From contig OX387202.1 in NCBI GenBank assembly GCA_947561715.1, positions 1 through 64,000 of the forward strand: a stretch of DNA of 64,000 nucleotides, read 5' to 3'. The number at the start of each line of letters is the position of its first letter. Positions within the stretch are counted from its first letter, which is position 1. The notes beneath the pieces are model-generated. The model was not told where the DNA came from and ran no database searches. It saw nothing but the letters and a program-made list of their open reading frames with translations. The translations under genes were made by a program, and so were the position numbers. This document shows, one piece after another, positions 1 through 13,300 of this stretch. Origin of the DNA: Ascidia mentula. Taxonomy: Eukaryota; Chordata; Ascidiacea; Phlebobranchia; Ascidiidae.

Positions 1-79
1 CCCTAACCCTAACCCTACCCTAACCCTAACCCTAACTCCTAACCCTAACCCTAACCCTAACCCTAACCCTAACCTAACC

Positions 80-120
<41 letters not shown>

Positions 121-3100
121 CCCTAACCCTAACCCTAACCCTAACCCTAACCCTAACCCTAACCCTAACCCTAACCCTAACCCTAACCCTAACCCTAACC
201 CTAACCCTACCCTAACCCTAACCCTAACCCTAACCCTAACCCTAACCCTAACCCTAACCCTAACCCTAACCCTAACCCTAACCCTAACCCTAACCCTAAC
301 CCTAACCCTAACCCTAACCCTAACCCTAACCCTAACCCTAACCCTAACCCTAACCCTAACCCTAACCCTAACCCCTAACCCTAACCCTAACCCTAACCCT
401 AACCCTAACCCTAACCCTAACCCTAACCCTAACCCTAACCCTAACCCTAACCCTAACCCTAACCCTAACCCTAACCCTAACCCTAACCCTAACCCTAACC
501 CTAACCCTAACCCTAACCCTAACCCTAACCCTAACCCTAACCCTAACCCTAACCCTAACCCTAACCCTAACCCTAACCCTAACCCTAACCCTAACCCTAA
601 CCCTAACCCTAACCCTAACCCTAACCCTAACCCTAACCCTAACCCTAACCCTAACCCTAACCCTAACCCTAACCCTAACCCTAACCCTAACCCTAACCCT
701 AACCCTAACCCTAACCCTAACCCTAACCCTAACCCTAACCCTAACCCTAACCCTAACCCTAACCCTAACCCTAACCCTAACCCTAACCCTAACCCTAACC
801 CTAACCCTAACCCTAACCCTAACCCTAACCCTAACCCTAACCCTAACCCTAACCCTAACCCTAACCCTAACCCTAACCCTAACCCTAACCCTAACCCTAA
901 CCCTAACCCTAACCCTAACCCTAACCCTAACCCTAACCCTAACCCTAACCCTAACCCTAACCCTAACCCTAACCCTAACCCTAACCCTAACCCTAACCCT
1001 AACCCTAACCCTAACCCTAACCCTAACCCTAACCCTAACCCTAACCCTAACCCTAACCCTAACCCTAACCCTAACCCTAACCCTAACCCTAACCCTAACC
1101 CTAACCCTAACCCTAACCCTAACCCTAACCCTAACCCTAACCCTAACCCTAACCCTAACCCTAACCCTAACCCTAACCCTAACCCTAACCCTAACCCTAA
1201 CCCTAACCCTAACCCTAACCCTAACCCTAACCCTAACCCTAACCCTAACCCTAACCCTAACCCTAACCCTAACCCTAACCCTAACCCTAACCCTAACCCT
1301 AACCCTAACCCTAACCCTAACCCTAACCCTAACCCTAACCCTAACCCTAACCCTAACCCTAACCCTAACCCTAACCCTAACCCTAACCCTAACCCTAACC
1401 CTAACCCTAACCCTAACCCTAACCCTAACCCTAACCCTAACCCTAACCCTAACCCTAACCCTAACCCTAACCCTAACCCTAACCCTAACCCTAACCCTAA
1501 CCCTAACCCTAACCCTAACCCTAACCCTAACCCTAACCCTAACCCTAACCCTAACCCTAACCCTAACCCTAACCCTAACCCTAACCCTAACCCTAACCCT
1601 AACCCTAACCCTAACCCTAACCCTAACCCTAACCCTAACCCTAACCCTAACCCTAACCCTAACCCTAACCCTAACCCTAACCCTAACCCTAACCCTAACC
1701 CTAACCCTAACCCTAACCCTAACCCTAACCCTAACCCTAACCCTAACCCTAACCCTAACCCTAACCCTAACCCTAACCCTAACCCTAACCCTAACCCTAA
1801 CCCTAACCCTAACCCTAACCCTAACCCTAACCCTAACCCTAACCCTAACCCTAACCCTAACCCTAACCCTAACCCTAACCCTAACCCTAACCCTAACCCT
1901 AACCCTAACCCTAACCCTAACCCTAACCCTAACCCTAACCCTAACCCTAACCCTAACCCTAACCCTAACCCTAACCCTAACCCTAACCCTAACCCTAACC
2001 CTAACCCTAACCCTAACCCTAACCCTAACCCTAACCCTAACCCTAACCCTAACCCTAACCCTAACCCTAACCCTAACCCTAACCCTAACCCTAACCCTAA
2101 CCCTAACCCTAACCCTAACCCTAACCCTAACCCTAACCCTAACCCTAACCCTAACCCTAACCCTAACCCTAACCCTAACCCTAACCCTAACCCTAACCCT
2201 AACCCTAACCCTAACCCTAACCCTAACCCTAACCCTAACCCTAACCCTAACCCTAACCCTAACCCTAACCCTAACCCTAACCCTAACCCTAACCCTAACC
2301 CTAACCCTAACCCTAACCCTAACCCTAACCCTAACCCTAACCCTAACCCTAACCCTAACCCTAACCCTAACCCTAACCCTAACCCTAACCCTAACCCTAA
2401 CCCTAACCCTAACCCTAACCCTAACCCTAACCCTAACCCTAACCCTAACCCTAACCCTAACCCTAACCCTAACCCTAACCCTAACCCTAACCCTAACCCT
2501 AACCCTAACCCTAACCCTAACCCTAACCCTAACCCTAACCCTAACCCTAACCCTAACCCTAACCCTAACCCTAACCCTAACCCTAACCCTAACCCTAACC
2601 CTAACCCTAACCCTAACCCTAACCCTAACCCTAACCCTAACCCTAACCCTAACCCTAACCCTAACCCTAACCCTAACCCTAACCCTAACCCTAACCCTAA
2701 CCCTAACCCTAACCCTAACCCTAACCCTAACCCTAACCCTAACCCTAACCCTAACCCTAACCCTAACCCTAACCCTAACCCTAACCCTAACCCTAACCCT
2801 AACCCTAACCCTAACCCTAACCCTAACCCTAACCCTAACCCTAACCCTAACCCTAACCCTAACCCTAACCCTAACCCTAACCCTAACCCTAACCCTAACC
2901 CTAACCCTAACCCTAACCCTAACCCTAACCCTAACCCTAACCCTAACCCTAACCCTAACCCTAACCCTAACCCTAACCCTAACCCTAACCCTAACCCTAA
3001 CCCTAACCCTAACCCTAACCCTAACCCTAACCCTAACCCTAACCCTAACCCTAACCCTAACCCTAACCCTAACCCTAACCCTAACCCTAACCCTAACCCT

Positions 3101-3168
3101 AACCCTAACCCTAACCCTAACCCTAACCCTAACCCTAACCCTAACCCTAACCCTAACCCTAACCCTAC
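1..3168. repeat. Telomere, CCCTAA/TTAGGG tandem array
   Basis: About 3.17 kb of the hexamer CCCTAA on the + strand, the C-rich strand expected at the 5' side of a left chromosome end. It is TTAGGG on the other strand, the canonical metazoan telomere repeat. Irregular units (lost or added C, T or A) occur only in about the first 375 bases, for example near 15, 33, 75, 100, 207 and 372. From there to 3160 the repeat looks uninterrupted. The last unit reads CCCTACCC and passes directly into unique sequence. Confidence 0.98.
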
Positions 3169-4018
3169 CCGGCGTAACAAAGAGGCATTAGTAATCCGGT
3201 ACTTGCAAGAAATAAAACACATACATTAAACTTTATTTGTGAGGGGGAAGACAATGCACAAAAATGAAAATGAAAATTTACAAAAATGTTTCACATTTGC
3301 AGCAAATACGACAAAATTCGCACGGTCAAGGCAATATTTGATGTCGCAGTAAACGCACGTGCGTGGGCACCGACGTCGTTCGTCATTGTGACGCCATGCA
3401 TAGCAACAAGACAGTTGAGAGAAGGATGTACAAAAATCTACAAACGAAAACAATGACATTATGTTTTTGAAGAACTATCAAAATGTACATGGAAAATCAT
3501 ATTTGTGTTTTACCTATTGTGATCATTTCTCAGTGCTTTGCTGGTTGTTTGTTCAAACCTTCCAACCAGAATAGTCTCAGTTGGTTGGTTGTATGTAGTT
3601 GTCTCAGACATTGTGATTGTTGTGTTTTGTGCAGGACATGGGTCAGACATACTACCATAGGGATATGTGTCACATTGACCACATGTGGTCGGATAGGAGT
3701 TCCCAGATGCTATCACTGCTGTCAAATCAGCTCCTGCATATTCAACAGATTTTCAAGGATTGGTTTAGGATATACGGAACCAGCTAAAGTAAACCAAATG
3801 ATAAAAATACGATTGCTAATATTACTAGTAAGGGCTTCGCAGTGGGGCGACCCAAGTTTGAGTCACTAATGCGTTGCCTGAATATGATTGTAGGGACCCT
3901 CTACGTAAATTGCTGCCTTGACTTTGGCCAAGCTCGATTGCTATCCGGATTTAGTTGTTGCTATTATGAGGGGAATAAAAATACTTTCAATGCAACCAAA
4001 CTTTGTTGAACCCAACTT
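3169..4018. other. Subtelomeric spacer, no gene recognised
   Basis: About 850 bases separate the telomere from the stop codon of the first gene. Short open frames here have no recognisable family. Positions 3830-3880 contain a GCAGTGGGGCGA segment that recurs at about 35635-35648 beside a tRNA-derived SINE, so part of it is probably SINE remnant. I see no large subtelomeric satellite. Confidence 0.5.
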
Positions 4019-4023
4019 TTATT
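4018..4023 (-). terminator. Poly(A) signal overlapping the MCO-A stop codon
   Basis: AATAAA on the minus strand overlaps the predicted TAA stop (4019-4021). No other AATAAA was seen within the next 60 bases, so cleavage would leave a very short 3' UTR. Inferred from sequence only. Confidence 0.4.
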
Positions 4024-7000
4024 TTATATTATCACCTTGTGGTACAATTTCTGTTGTCAACATCATTCCAATATCTTCATGGTTAAGAAAATGGCAATGA
4101 ACCACAACCGTACCAAGGAACTTGTCGGCAAGAAACCTTACCTGATGTAAATACAAAATATTTATTTGTGACCACTAGGTTCCGTTCGTGCACTAACTTA
4201 CAGTAATATTTGACAGGGGTGGTACCCAAACTACGTCACGGAATTCCCCTGCTTCTGCGTAACCAAGTGTTCCGCTCCCGCCTGCCACCCAGCGTTCGTA
4301 ATGACCGGACCATTGATTTTCCGGGAATGGAATAACGTCATCAGCTACACGGGATTTTAGTAATACGTTTATTTGTATTTCGGCGTCAAACTCACGATTA
4401 AAGTTGTGATGTTGGTGAAAACAAGTCTCTTTGTTCCTTCCAAATAATTTCCAATCCAATGTATCGAAATCCACGTTTCCTATTGGTCCTTTGTACGGCT
4501 GGAAATTTATGATCTGTAAACATCAGAACTTTCACAAACCAAACTGTTCACACGAATTCAACACCGCGATGACGTCATAAATACCATCGAACGAGATAGA
4601 ACAAGAATAGTGATCTTACTTGGAAATGGTTGACGTGTATGTGTATCGGGTGACCAATATCAGGAGAAGTGTTGACAATTTGCCATTCCTGTATACTATC
4701 AACCTCCATTTTGTATCTAAACAAATATTGGTTGCGAACGAACGTTAATGTAACCATATGATATTGATCGCATAAGTTTGTTGGCAATTTTAACACGTGT
4801 ACTTTTGTAACAATTAACCCAACACTTCATTCGATTATGCTTTTGGTGGGAATCGAACCACCAACCTTCGTACATGAGACAAATTACCTGTAGTGTTCTT
4901 CGCATGTAAAACGATCTCGATTTAAACCGAAAGAAGGACTCAGTTCCAAAACCCATCTCCCGCCAATTTCCTCATCGGTAACGTTTTGAAAATCTCCAAT
5001 AAAACTTGGTCGTCTTGGTAGTCTGGTATCAATCGTTGTGAAGTTTTTCATACCACCGACGTTGATAGTAAGAAGCGTTCCGCTCCAACGCACAGCCGGT
5101 CCCAACGACGCTTCATCGTCTGGATCCGCGTTCGAGCGTAACTAAAACACGAACACTTCTCATTTCATCAGTGGTTTTCTATCATCTGTTGCTTACCAGA
5201 TATATTCCAGGTTGACTGCACATTACCAACCAATCAGAACGTTGTGATGACATTAGAAAAGTTTTATTCAATCTCTGCTTCCTAGCTTCGTTTAAATAAA
5301 CACCGTCTATAGAAATCTCATACACCTCACAGGCAGGCTGTCCGCTAGAGGCGTCAACGAGTTCAACCTCAAGGGTAGGTCCCCCACCAGCGTTCGCCAT
5401 TCTGTAATAAACAAAATTTACTTCGTAGGGATTTGAACCCTTGACCTTCGGGCTACCCCAGCTTACCTAAATCTTTTAACTTGTCCAGTTGATATGTTTA
5501 AAACAGGTTCAATTTGTCCGTTTGTTGTGAAATAATCGACGCCATTGTTTTCATTTTCAATCCATTGTCTAAACGTCCCACCGTCGGAAACGTTGAAACG
5601 ATTTAAACTGTTGACAAAGGTATGAAGTAGAATACGTGAGTGTTTGTAAACCACGCTTACTCGTCGACGAGATCCCCAATTTCATCCTGCACTGACGAGA
5701 ACTGATATCTTGTTACAATATTTGAATAAAGCAAGGTTGGCTGGAAAAGAAGTTGGACGTCATCCTGGCAATTAAATGGACACGATACTGACTTCAGTTG
5801 TTCGCTTAACTCTGTTTCATCGTCTTCAACTATTATGAAACCGGCCATTCCACTGTGGACCTACCGAATATTGTACTTTTTATAAACGGGTTACTTACTT
5901 TTCATGTTAACATCTACATTAAACAGAGGAAAATGTATTTAAATAAACTTATTTCATTTGTGAGGTAAATTGTAATCATCTCACTTTCGTGATGTATCAA
6001 TAAACAATTCTGTTTCGCACGTAGGCACAGGGGGGTTACCTGCAAACCCTTTTTCGCGTTATGTTAGAATAAATAATTTAATGCATTGTATCTGAATAGC
6101 GCGCACTAATTTTATTGATTTTGTTTTTTCCAAATTAATATTATAACCCACTTTATCGATTTGATATATAATTCCATACTTTTAGTGGTTTCCACGTTAC
6201 TCGTTATCATGAACTTAATCGAGAATGTATTTTCTATTCCGGATTAAATTATGAAACGATTCAAGGCGGTCACGTGAGTGACAACATTGCCGGTCTGTGT
6301 GGATTTTTTTACTCCTGCCCAACGAATATCACTTTAATATTCAATGGATTTCTTCTTGTGTATAATTTGCATTGTTAAAATTTCAAGTTGTTTTCAACTA
6401 GATGACCTACAATGCAAAATGGTTGAGGACCAACGAGGTTCCCTGAAATGACATCATCAGAAGTTTCAACGTATTTTGTTTTCCTTCCTTTGTATTACGC
6501 AACTTACTGGATGCTGGGATATCGGAGGTTTAACACACATGAATATTTAAGATTATTTCACTCGAGGCGAATCCACAAAACCGTTGGGTGGCAGCAGACA
6601 GCACATGTGTGATGACGCCATCCAGCGGACTACGTAGGAAAGATGAAAACAGACTCGTAAATAATGTCGGAATAATTTAGATATGGGTCAAAACAATTTC
6701 TCAATAAAGTTGGTATTCAATACAATGATAAATAGAATGAAAAATTCTTCTCAAATTTCTTCACTAGGATTTTAATCGCATCTGATTTTGTGGCATTTTA
6801 ACATCCTGGTTACTTACTTGAAACAAGGTTGCTCCATGTAAATGGGGGTGGTACCAGTAAGTTCCGGATGGCTGGTCACGCTCGATGGTATATTCATAAG
6901 TAAATTCTTGTTGGGGATAAACGTGTACGAATACATTGTCCCCGGGGACCTGGGGAGAAGTTTTTTATTACTCGGCCCACAACAGTGTTAATAATTGTGA

Positions 7001-7655
7001 TGAAACAGAAGAGTTATATAAATTAAATATGACGTCACAAAAATATGTCACCTGACTCCCAACATGTAGTCCGTGGGTGTGAAGGTTTGTGCTGTTTGGA
7101 AACCTCATATTGTTGTGGCCAAAGTTAGGATCAGGTCGTGTGAGTTTGTTCATCTGAAAACATTGATTAGGGATATTCTCATATCAAGGAAGTAAAAAGA
7201 ATGGACTTGACGCCCGTTTGCATGGATGGATGCCGTAAACATTTCAATGACCTACCAGCCTGACTTTGACCTTGTCTCCTTTCCTAATGTTCCAAGTTGG
7301 GGCTGAGATGAATCCGTTGAACATTCTTCTTCTCAATCTCATCCAATCCACGACAAAATCACCAACATCAGAAATCAAATCTATTTCTAAAGATCCGTTA
7401 ACTGAACGAACTTGACGCGGTTCCACCAAATCGTTTCCGCCTAAATATACAAACTTTTATAACCTTTTCAGCACAAAAACTTACCAACTTCGTAACCAAC
7501 CAAACGTTACAACACAAACCTGTTAGTCGACACGGATGAGTGAAATTACATGATTTTTCTCTTTGTGTCGTCATTATGTCCACGAGTATTTGTGTTTGTC
7601 CATCTCCCCACAAGCAACCAATCACAAAGAGTAATAGCATCACGTGATTATACAT
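4019..7655 (-). CDS. Secreted multicopper oxidase, laccase-like (copy A)
   Basis: Multicopper oxidases couple one-electron oxidation of phenols, metals or similar substrates to reduction of O2 to water; the substrate here is unknown. Eleven exons: 7520-7655, 7256-7440, 7052-7153, 6818-6949, 5661-5860, 5467-5607, 5197-5401, 4888-5141, 4620-4716, 4202-4513, 4019-4141. They sum to 1887 nt (628 aa) with matching phases. The N terminus is a signal peptide (start MYNHVMLLLF; an in-frame ATG at 7691 would add 12 residues). All copper motifs are visible: HTHG (~132), HPHLHG (~175), HPIHIH (~474) and HCHFLNHEDIGM (~603), which holds the T1 cysteine and a methionine axial ligand. Length fits the three-cupredoxin laccase type. 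An AATAAA overlaps the stop codon. It is the first gene from the telomere and is transcribed toward it. Laccase versus ferroxidase activity cannot be decided from sequence. Confidence 0.9.
6497..6783. mobile_element. 287-bp insertion in intron 4 of copy A, absent from copy B
   Basis: The intron between the exons at 6818-6949 and 5661-5860 is almost identical to the corresponding intron of copy B. Copy A has 287 extra bases inserted after a TTGTATT that joins directly to GATTTTGTGG in copy B (near 15718). No coding potential, and no clear target duplication or inverted ends were seen, so the class is unknown. It could equally be a deletion in copy B. Confidence 0.6.
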
Positions 7656-10330
7656 GGCTTGTAATTTTGAGTTTTCACCTGAATAATCCATAAGAAATTG
7701 CCATCATTTTATGGCGTTCTTTGTCTCAAAATCATTTCACGAAGTGACGGAAAGTTGTGGAGAATATTACTGCAGTTCATTTGTCCTTATTTAGACTGAA
7801 GTTTGAGGGTTTATGCGCAAAATGGGTGAAAAAGGGTTGCAGATAACTATGTTATAGTTCAGTCAAAATCAGCACTTTCATTGACAAATTACCAACAGAG
7901 CATATTTAAATGGAAATACATGTCACACACAAATCAATGTAGTTAATGCAAAGCAACGTCTGACGTAATATTTATTTTATTTATTTTTCAATCTGCTTCG
8001 GTGATTACCCTTTGGTTGTGGGTCAGATAGAAATGATACAAAACCTTACAGTAGCTGTGTTTGCATCTGAATTGCCACATATAAACATATGAAGTTCAAC
8101 ACTGGGGGAATACCTTATTGTGACACAGCACCTTTTTATTTTCCTGCTTCTTCGTTTTAAAAATAAATTCCTGATACAAAAACAAGCAAAACAATTGCTC
8201 AACCCTTTATAGTATTTTCTACAATCTCGAAAACTAACGAGTTAAAATTTATGCGATGTTTTCGAAGGGGCGCTTTATATATACCCCTAACAAAGCTCGT
8301 ATTGTTTCTCAACAATGCCGTCTTTGCTTGAATAGAGGGGGCGGGGGTTTTCCACAGAAATTTCCAAACAAGTTCTTTGGAATTTTCCACAGACAAACAT
8401 TCAGGGGTAACTTTCTCACAAATGAGTATTGAAAATAATGTTTACTAAAACGGGAATTTAAAAGCAAAAGTTCTTAATTTCAGTGTTAAGCAATTAATAG
8501 AAACAAGAAAACGTGCCACAAAATGTAAAATAAAATCGTAATTAATCTGACAGTTTGGTGGAATGAACCGGACTTTGGGGGCAATAGTTGGCTCTAACCC
8601 CGCTTATATATTTACGGTCATTATGTTAAACCCTACAAATTTAAATGTCCATGAGTTAGACTTTTTCCGTTGGATAATTTTTGCCACAAAAGATATGGCC
8701 GAAGGTGAAGTTTAATCGGGATTTAAAAACCAAATTACTGAAGATTTCAACAAGGGAAAGGAAACTAGTGCTTGGTCTCCATAATGCCGTGTAAATATAT
8801 CGCGCCCTTATTGTGACGTCAGCTAACAGTAAGGTTGCCTCGCTCTGAAAACCACAGAGTTTCTAAAGCCCGCATAGTTTCGACAAAACCTGCATAGAAG
8901 GCCACGCGCGAATGAACAACCTCCACTGCTGTGGATTTAGGTTTCGGAGGCTAAATAAACCTTTTGATCAATGAGGTGGATTCGACTTACCTATGAAGTT
9001 ATTTTGTGACGTCACAATATCAACCCGACTCGTAAGGATGTAATATTTATTTATCAATTATACCTGAGTTTGTTGCAGAACAATAGGTTAACAAAGGAAG
9101 GCGTTTATCTTTCGAAAATCCACCACGCGGTAGTCGAAGCCCGATTGACTCCTGTGGGTTACAGCGTAAAACCCCAAAGTTTCACAAACCGTAATTTAAT
9201 CCCGACAGACGGCTTTTGGGGATTTCTAAAGAGATGCGTAAACCCCCCCAGTGCCCCCTGGATTCTTCACGCTTGCTTTCAAAGTGTGCTCAACATCTCA
9301 CAAACACATTTCTTTGCATTTTATACACGATAGTCCGGTGTTAAATGATTGTTAATCGATTTTAAATTCACATTTACTTGAAAACACGATGATCAGAATG
9401 AAGACAATGAACCTGGAACAAATATAAATCTTGTTGGTGTTTCACCGAAACAACCCAAAATATTTGTTTATAAAACTTACACAAATCTTGGATTCACTCT
9501 GATTGCGTCACTGGTGGTTACGTTAAGAACGCGTGGTGTGGCGACAAAAGGTGACCTCAGTTGCATTTTTGCATTGGGTAAGTTACATGGACTTGGTGAG
9601 TTTGACGGGAAGCTGTCGCATCTGTCACAAGTGCCTGGGTAGGAATCTCCTGGTAGTAGCGCCGCTATATTGCTCTCTGTGTAAAGGAAATATGGTCTCA
9701 GTGGTTTTCACTGTTTTTTATGCTTCCCCCCTTATTTGTGCCTCTAGTGTTTGCGCTGTCTTTGAATCGTTTTGAATGTGGGTGTGGCAGTAGCGAATAA
9801 ACATGTCTTAGAGCAGAAACAAATTCCTTTTGGCCATTTGTTATAGGCATTACACTAGTGATTTGTTTGGTGGGAACAGTGCGTCTATAGTTGCATCCAT
9901 TGGCTCTCTGTAAGGGTTCAAGTATTACACCTTGCGCTTGCGGCCCAAGTCGTTCTTTCAGTTGTAATATGACCTCACAGTCGTCAATTATTGTGACACA
10001 AACAACCGAATAATGTCATTGTTTGTGTGTCAGAGGAAGATGTTTACTTTCAATGTCAGGCCAATTTGTTGTAATTGAAAGTATGAGGGCAAAAGAAAGG
10101 TTTGGCCAAATTAAGTTTTTGAAGGCAGAGGATATTGTGAATAATTTGAAAGTGTCTGTTTCTTGTAAATGTGTTGTCAGACACTTGAAAAAACCAGCGC
10201 AGCTGTATTCTTTATTTCGTATTCCAGTCTTTCCCCAATAATTTACCCCTGCCACAAGTGTTGAGCCCTGCTGACGTAGATCATAAATTCCCACGCAAAT
10301 ATACAAACATGCGTTACTGAAGATGAAAGT
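7656..10330. other. Intergenic region between the two multicopper oxidases
   Basis: About 2.7 kb with no supported gene. A short + frame at 10023-10241 encodes a basic peptide with a faint helix-turn-helix look (VSCKCVVRHLKK) that could be transposase debris, but this is weak. The other small frames look random. The region just above 7655 should hold the promoter of copy A; I saw no convincing TATA box. Confidence 0.4.
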
Positions 10331-13300
10331 TTAACCTGAATTAGAAACTTTAACTGTCAACATCATTCCAATATCTTCATGGTTAAGTAGATGGCAATGA
10401 ACCACAACCGTACCAAGGAACTTGTCGGCAAGAAACCTTACCTGATGTAAATACAAAATATTAATTTGTGACCACTAGGTTCCGTTCGTGCAGTAACTTA
10501 CAGTAATATTTGACAGGGGTGGTACCCAAACTACGTCACGGAATTCCCCTGCTTCAGCGTAACCAAGTGTTCCGCTCCCGCCTGCCACCCAGCGTTCATC
10601 GTGACCGAGAAATTCAAGGGCATTTTCAGGAAAGGGGATTGTTGTGGAGTCTGGTGAAAAATAAATCATCAAAACTTAATCATTCACTGGCGACGTCGAC
10701 AAGACATGATTTTCTTGCTAATACAATCTAATACAATTTCACTTTTACAATTACAGAAAAACACTATAAAGTAAAATTGTTGTATAGCCACCGTCATATA
10801 ACTTGTGTTGGTAAAAACAAGTTTGGTTTGTTTGTGAATAAAGTTTCCAATCTCCGTCTCTCGCCGCTCCCACCGGTCCAGTGTATTCCTCAAAACGAAT
10901 TATCTTTGAAACAAAAATTATTTCTATGTTATTGCAGAGTGTGTATAAGCTGCAGACAGATGGCCACTGTCTGCAGCTAATACACAATTCATATCATTGG
11001 CTCCACTTTGCTTATTGCAGAGTGTTTGTCACAAGCAAATCAGGCGACATAATATTTCATTGTTTCTTCATGATTAATTGAAATTACCTGAAAATGATTC
11101 ACATGGATATGAACTGGATGGCCCTCAGTCGGATGAGAGTTAAGAAGTTGCCATTCTTGCAGACTCCCTTCTTTCATTGTGTATCTGTAAAATAAACACT
11201 GTGTGGTAGAGTTATTAGGAGGGCTTTATTACGTAAACACTTTGTAGTAGATTGATTAGGAGGGCTTTATTACGTAAACACTTTGTAGTAGATTGATTAG
11301 GAGGGCTTTATTACGTAAACACTTTGTAGTAGATTGATTAGGTGGGCTTTATTACGTAAACACTTTGTGGTAGAGCTATTAGGAGGGCTTTATTACGTAA
11401 ACACTTTGTAGTAGATTGATTAGGAGGGCTTTATTACGTAAACACTTTGTAGTAGATTGATTAGGAGGGCTTTATTACGTAAACACTTTGTAGTAGATTG
11501 ATTAGGTGGGCTTTATTACGTAAACACTTTATGGTAGAGTTATTAGAAGGGCTTTATTACGTAAACACTTTGTAGTAGATTGATTAGGACGGCTTTATTA
11601 CGTAAACACTTTGTAGTAGATAGATTAGGAGGGCTTTATTACGTAAACACTTTGTAGTAGATTGATTAGGTGGGCTTTATTACGTAAACACTTTGTGGTA
11701 GAGCTATTAGGAGGGCTTTATTACGTAAACACTTTGTAGTAGATTGATTAGGAGGGCTTTATTACGTAAACACTTTGTAGTAGATTGATTAGGAGGGCTT
11801 TATTACGTAAACACTTTGTAGTAGATTGATTAGGTGGGCTTTATTACGTAAACACTTTATGGTAGAGTTATTAGAAGGGCTTTATTACGTAAACACTTTG
11901 TAGTAGATTGATTAGGACGGCTTTATTACGTAAACACTTTGTAGTAGATAGATTAGGAGGGCTTTATTACGTAAACACTTTGTAGTACATTGATTAGGTG
12001 GGCTTTATTACGTAAACACTTTGTGGTAGAGTTATTAGGAGGGCTTTATTACGTAAACACTTTGTAGTAGATTGATTAGGAGGGCTTTATTACGTAAACA
12101 CTTTGTAGTAGATTGATTAGGTGGGCTTTATTACGTAAACACTTTGTGGTAGAGTTATTAGGAGGGCTTTATTACGTAAACACTTTGTAGTAGATTGATT
12201 AGGAGGGCTTTATTACGTAAACACTTTGTAGTAGATTGATTAGGAGGGCTTTATTACGTAAACACTTTGTAGTAGATTGATTAGGAGGGCTTTATTACGT
12301 AAACACTTTATGGTAGAGTTATTAGAAGGGCTTTATTACGTAAACACTTTGTAGTAGATTGATTAGGACGGCTTTATTACGTAAACACTTTGTAGTAGAT
12401 AGATTAGGAGGGCTTTATTACGTAAACACTTTGTAGTACATTGATTAGGTGGGCTTTATTACGTAAACACTTTGTGGTAGAGTTATTAGGAGGGCTTTAT
12501 TACGTAAACACTTTGTAGTAGATTGATTAGGAGGGCTTTATTACGTAAACACTTTGTAGTAGATTGATTAGGTGGGCTTTATTACGTAAACACTTTATGG
12601 TAGAGTTATTAGAAGGGCTTTATTACGTAAACACTTTGTAGTAGATTGATTAGGAGGGCTTTATTACGTAAACACTTTGTAGTAGATTGATTAGGTGGGC
12701 TTTATTACGTAAACACTTTGTGGTAGAGTTATTAGGAGGGCTTTATTACGTAAACACTTTGTAGTAGATTGATTAGGAGGGCTTTATTACGTAAACACTT
12801 TGTAGTAGATTGATTAGGTGGACTTTATTACGTAAACACTTTATGGTAGAGTTATTAGAAGGGCTTTATTACGTAAACACTTTGTAGTAGATTGATTAGG
12901 AGGGCTTTATTACGTAAACACTTTGTAGTAGATTGATTAGGTGGGCTTTATTACGTAAACACTTTGTGGTAAAGTTGTTAGAAAGGCTTTATTACGTAAA
13001 CACTTTGTGGTAGAGTTATTGGGACGGCTTTATTACGTAAACACTTTGTGGTAGAGTTGTTAGGTTGGCATTATTGCGTAAACAGTTTGTGGTAGAGTTG
13101 TTAGGAGGGCTTTATTACGTAAACACTTTGTGGTAGAGTTGTTAGGAGGGCTTTATTACGTAAACACTTTGTGGTAGAGTTGTTAGGAGGGCTTTATTAC
13201 GTAAACACTTTGTGGTAAAGTTGTTAGGAGGGCTTTATTACGTTAACACTTTGTGGTAGAGTTGTTGGGAGGGCTTTATTACGTAAACACTTTGTGGTAG

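Noticed and set aside
1-3168. Interstitial telomeric repeat
   Set aside because: The array starts at base 1, has the strand orientation of a true left end and no sequence lies outside it, although the window alone cannot prove that the contig end is the chromosome end.
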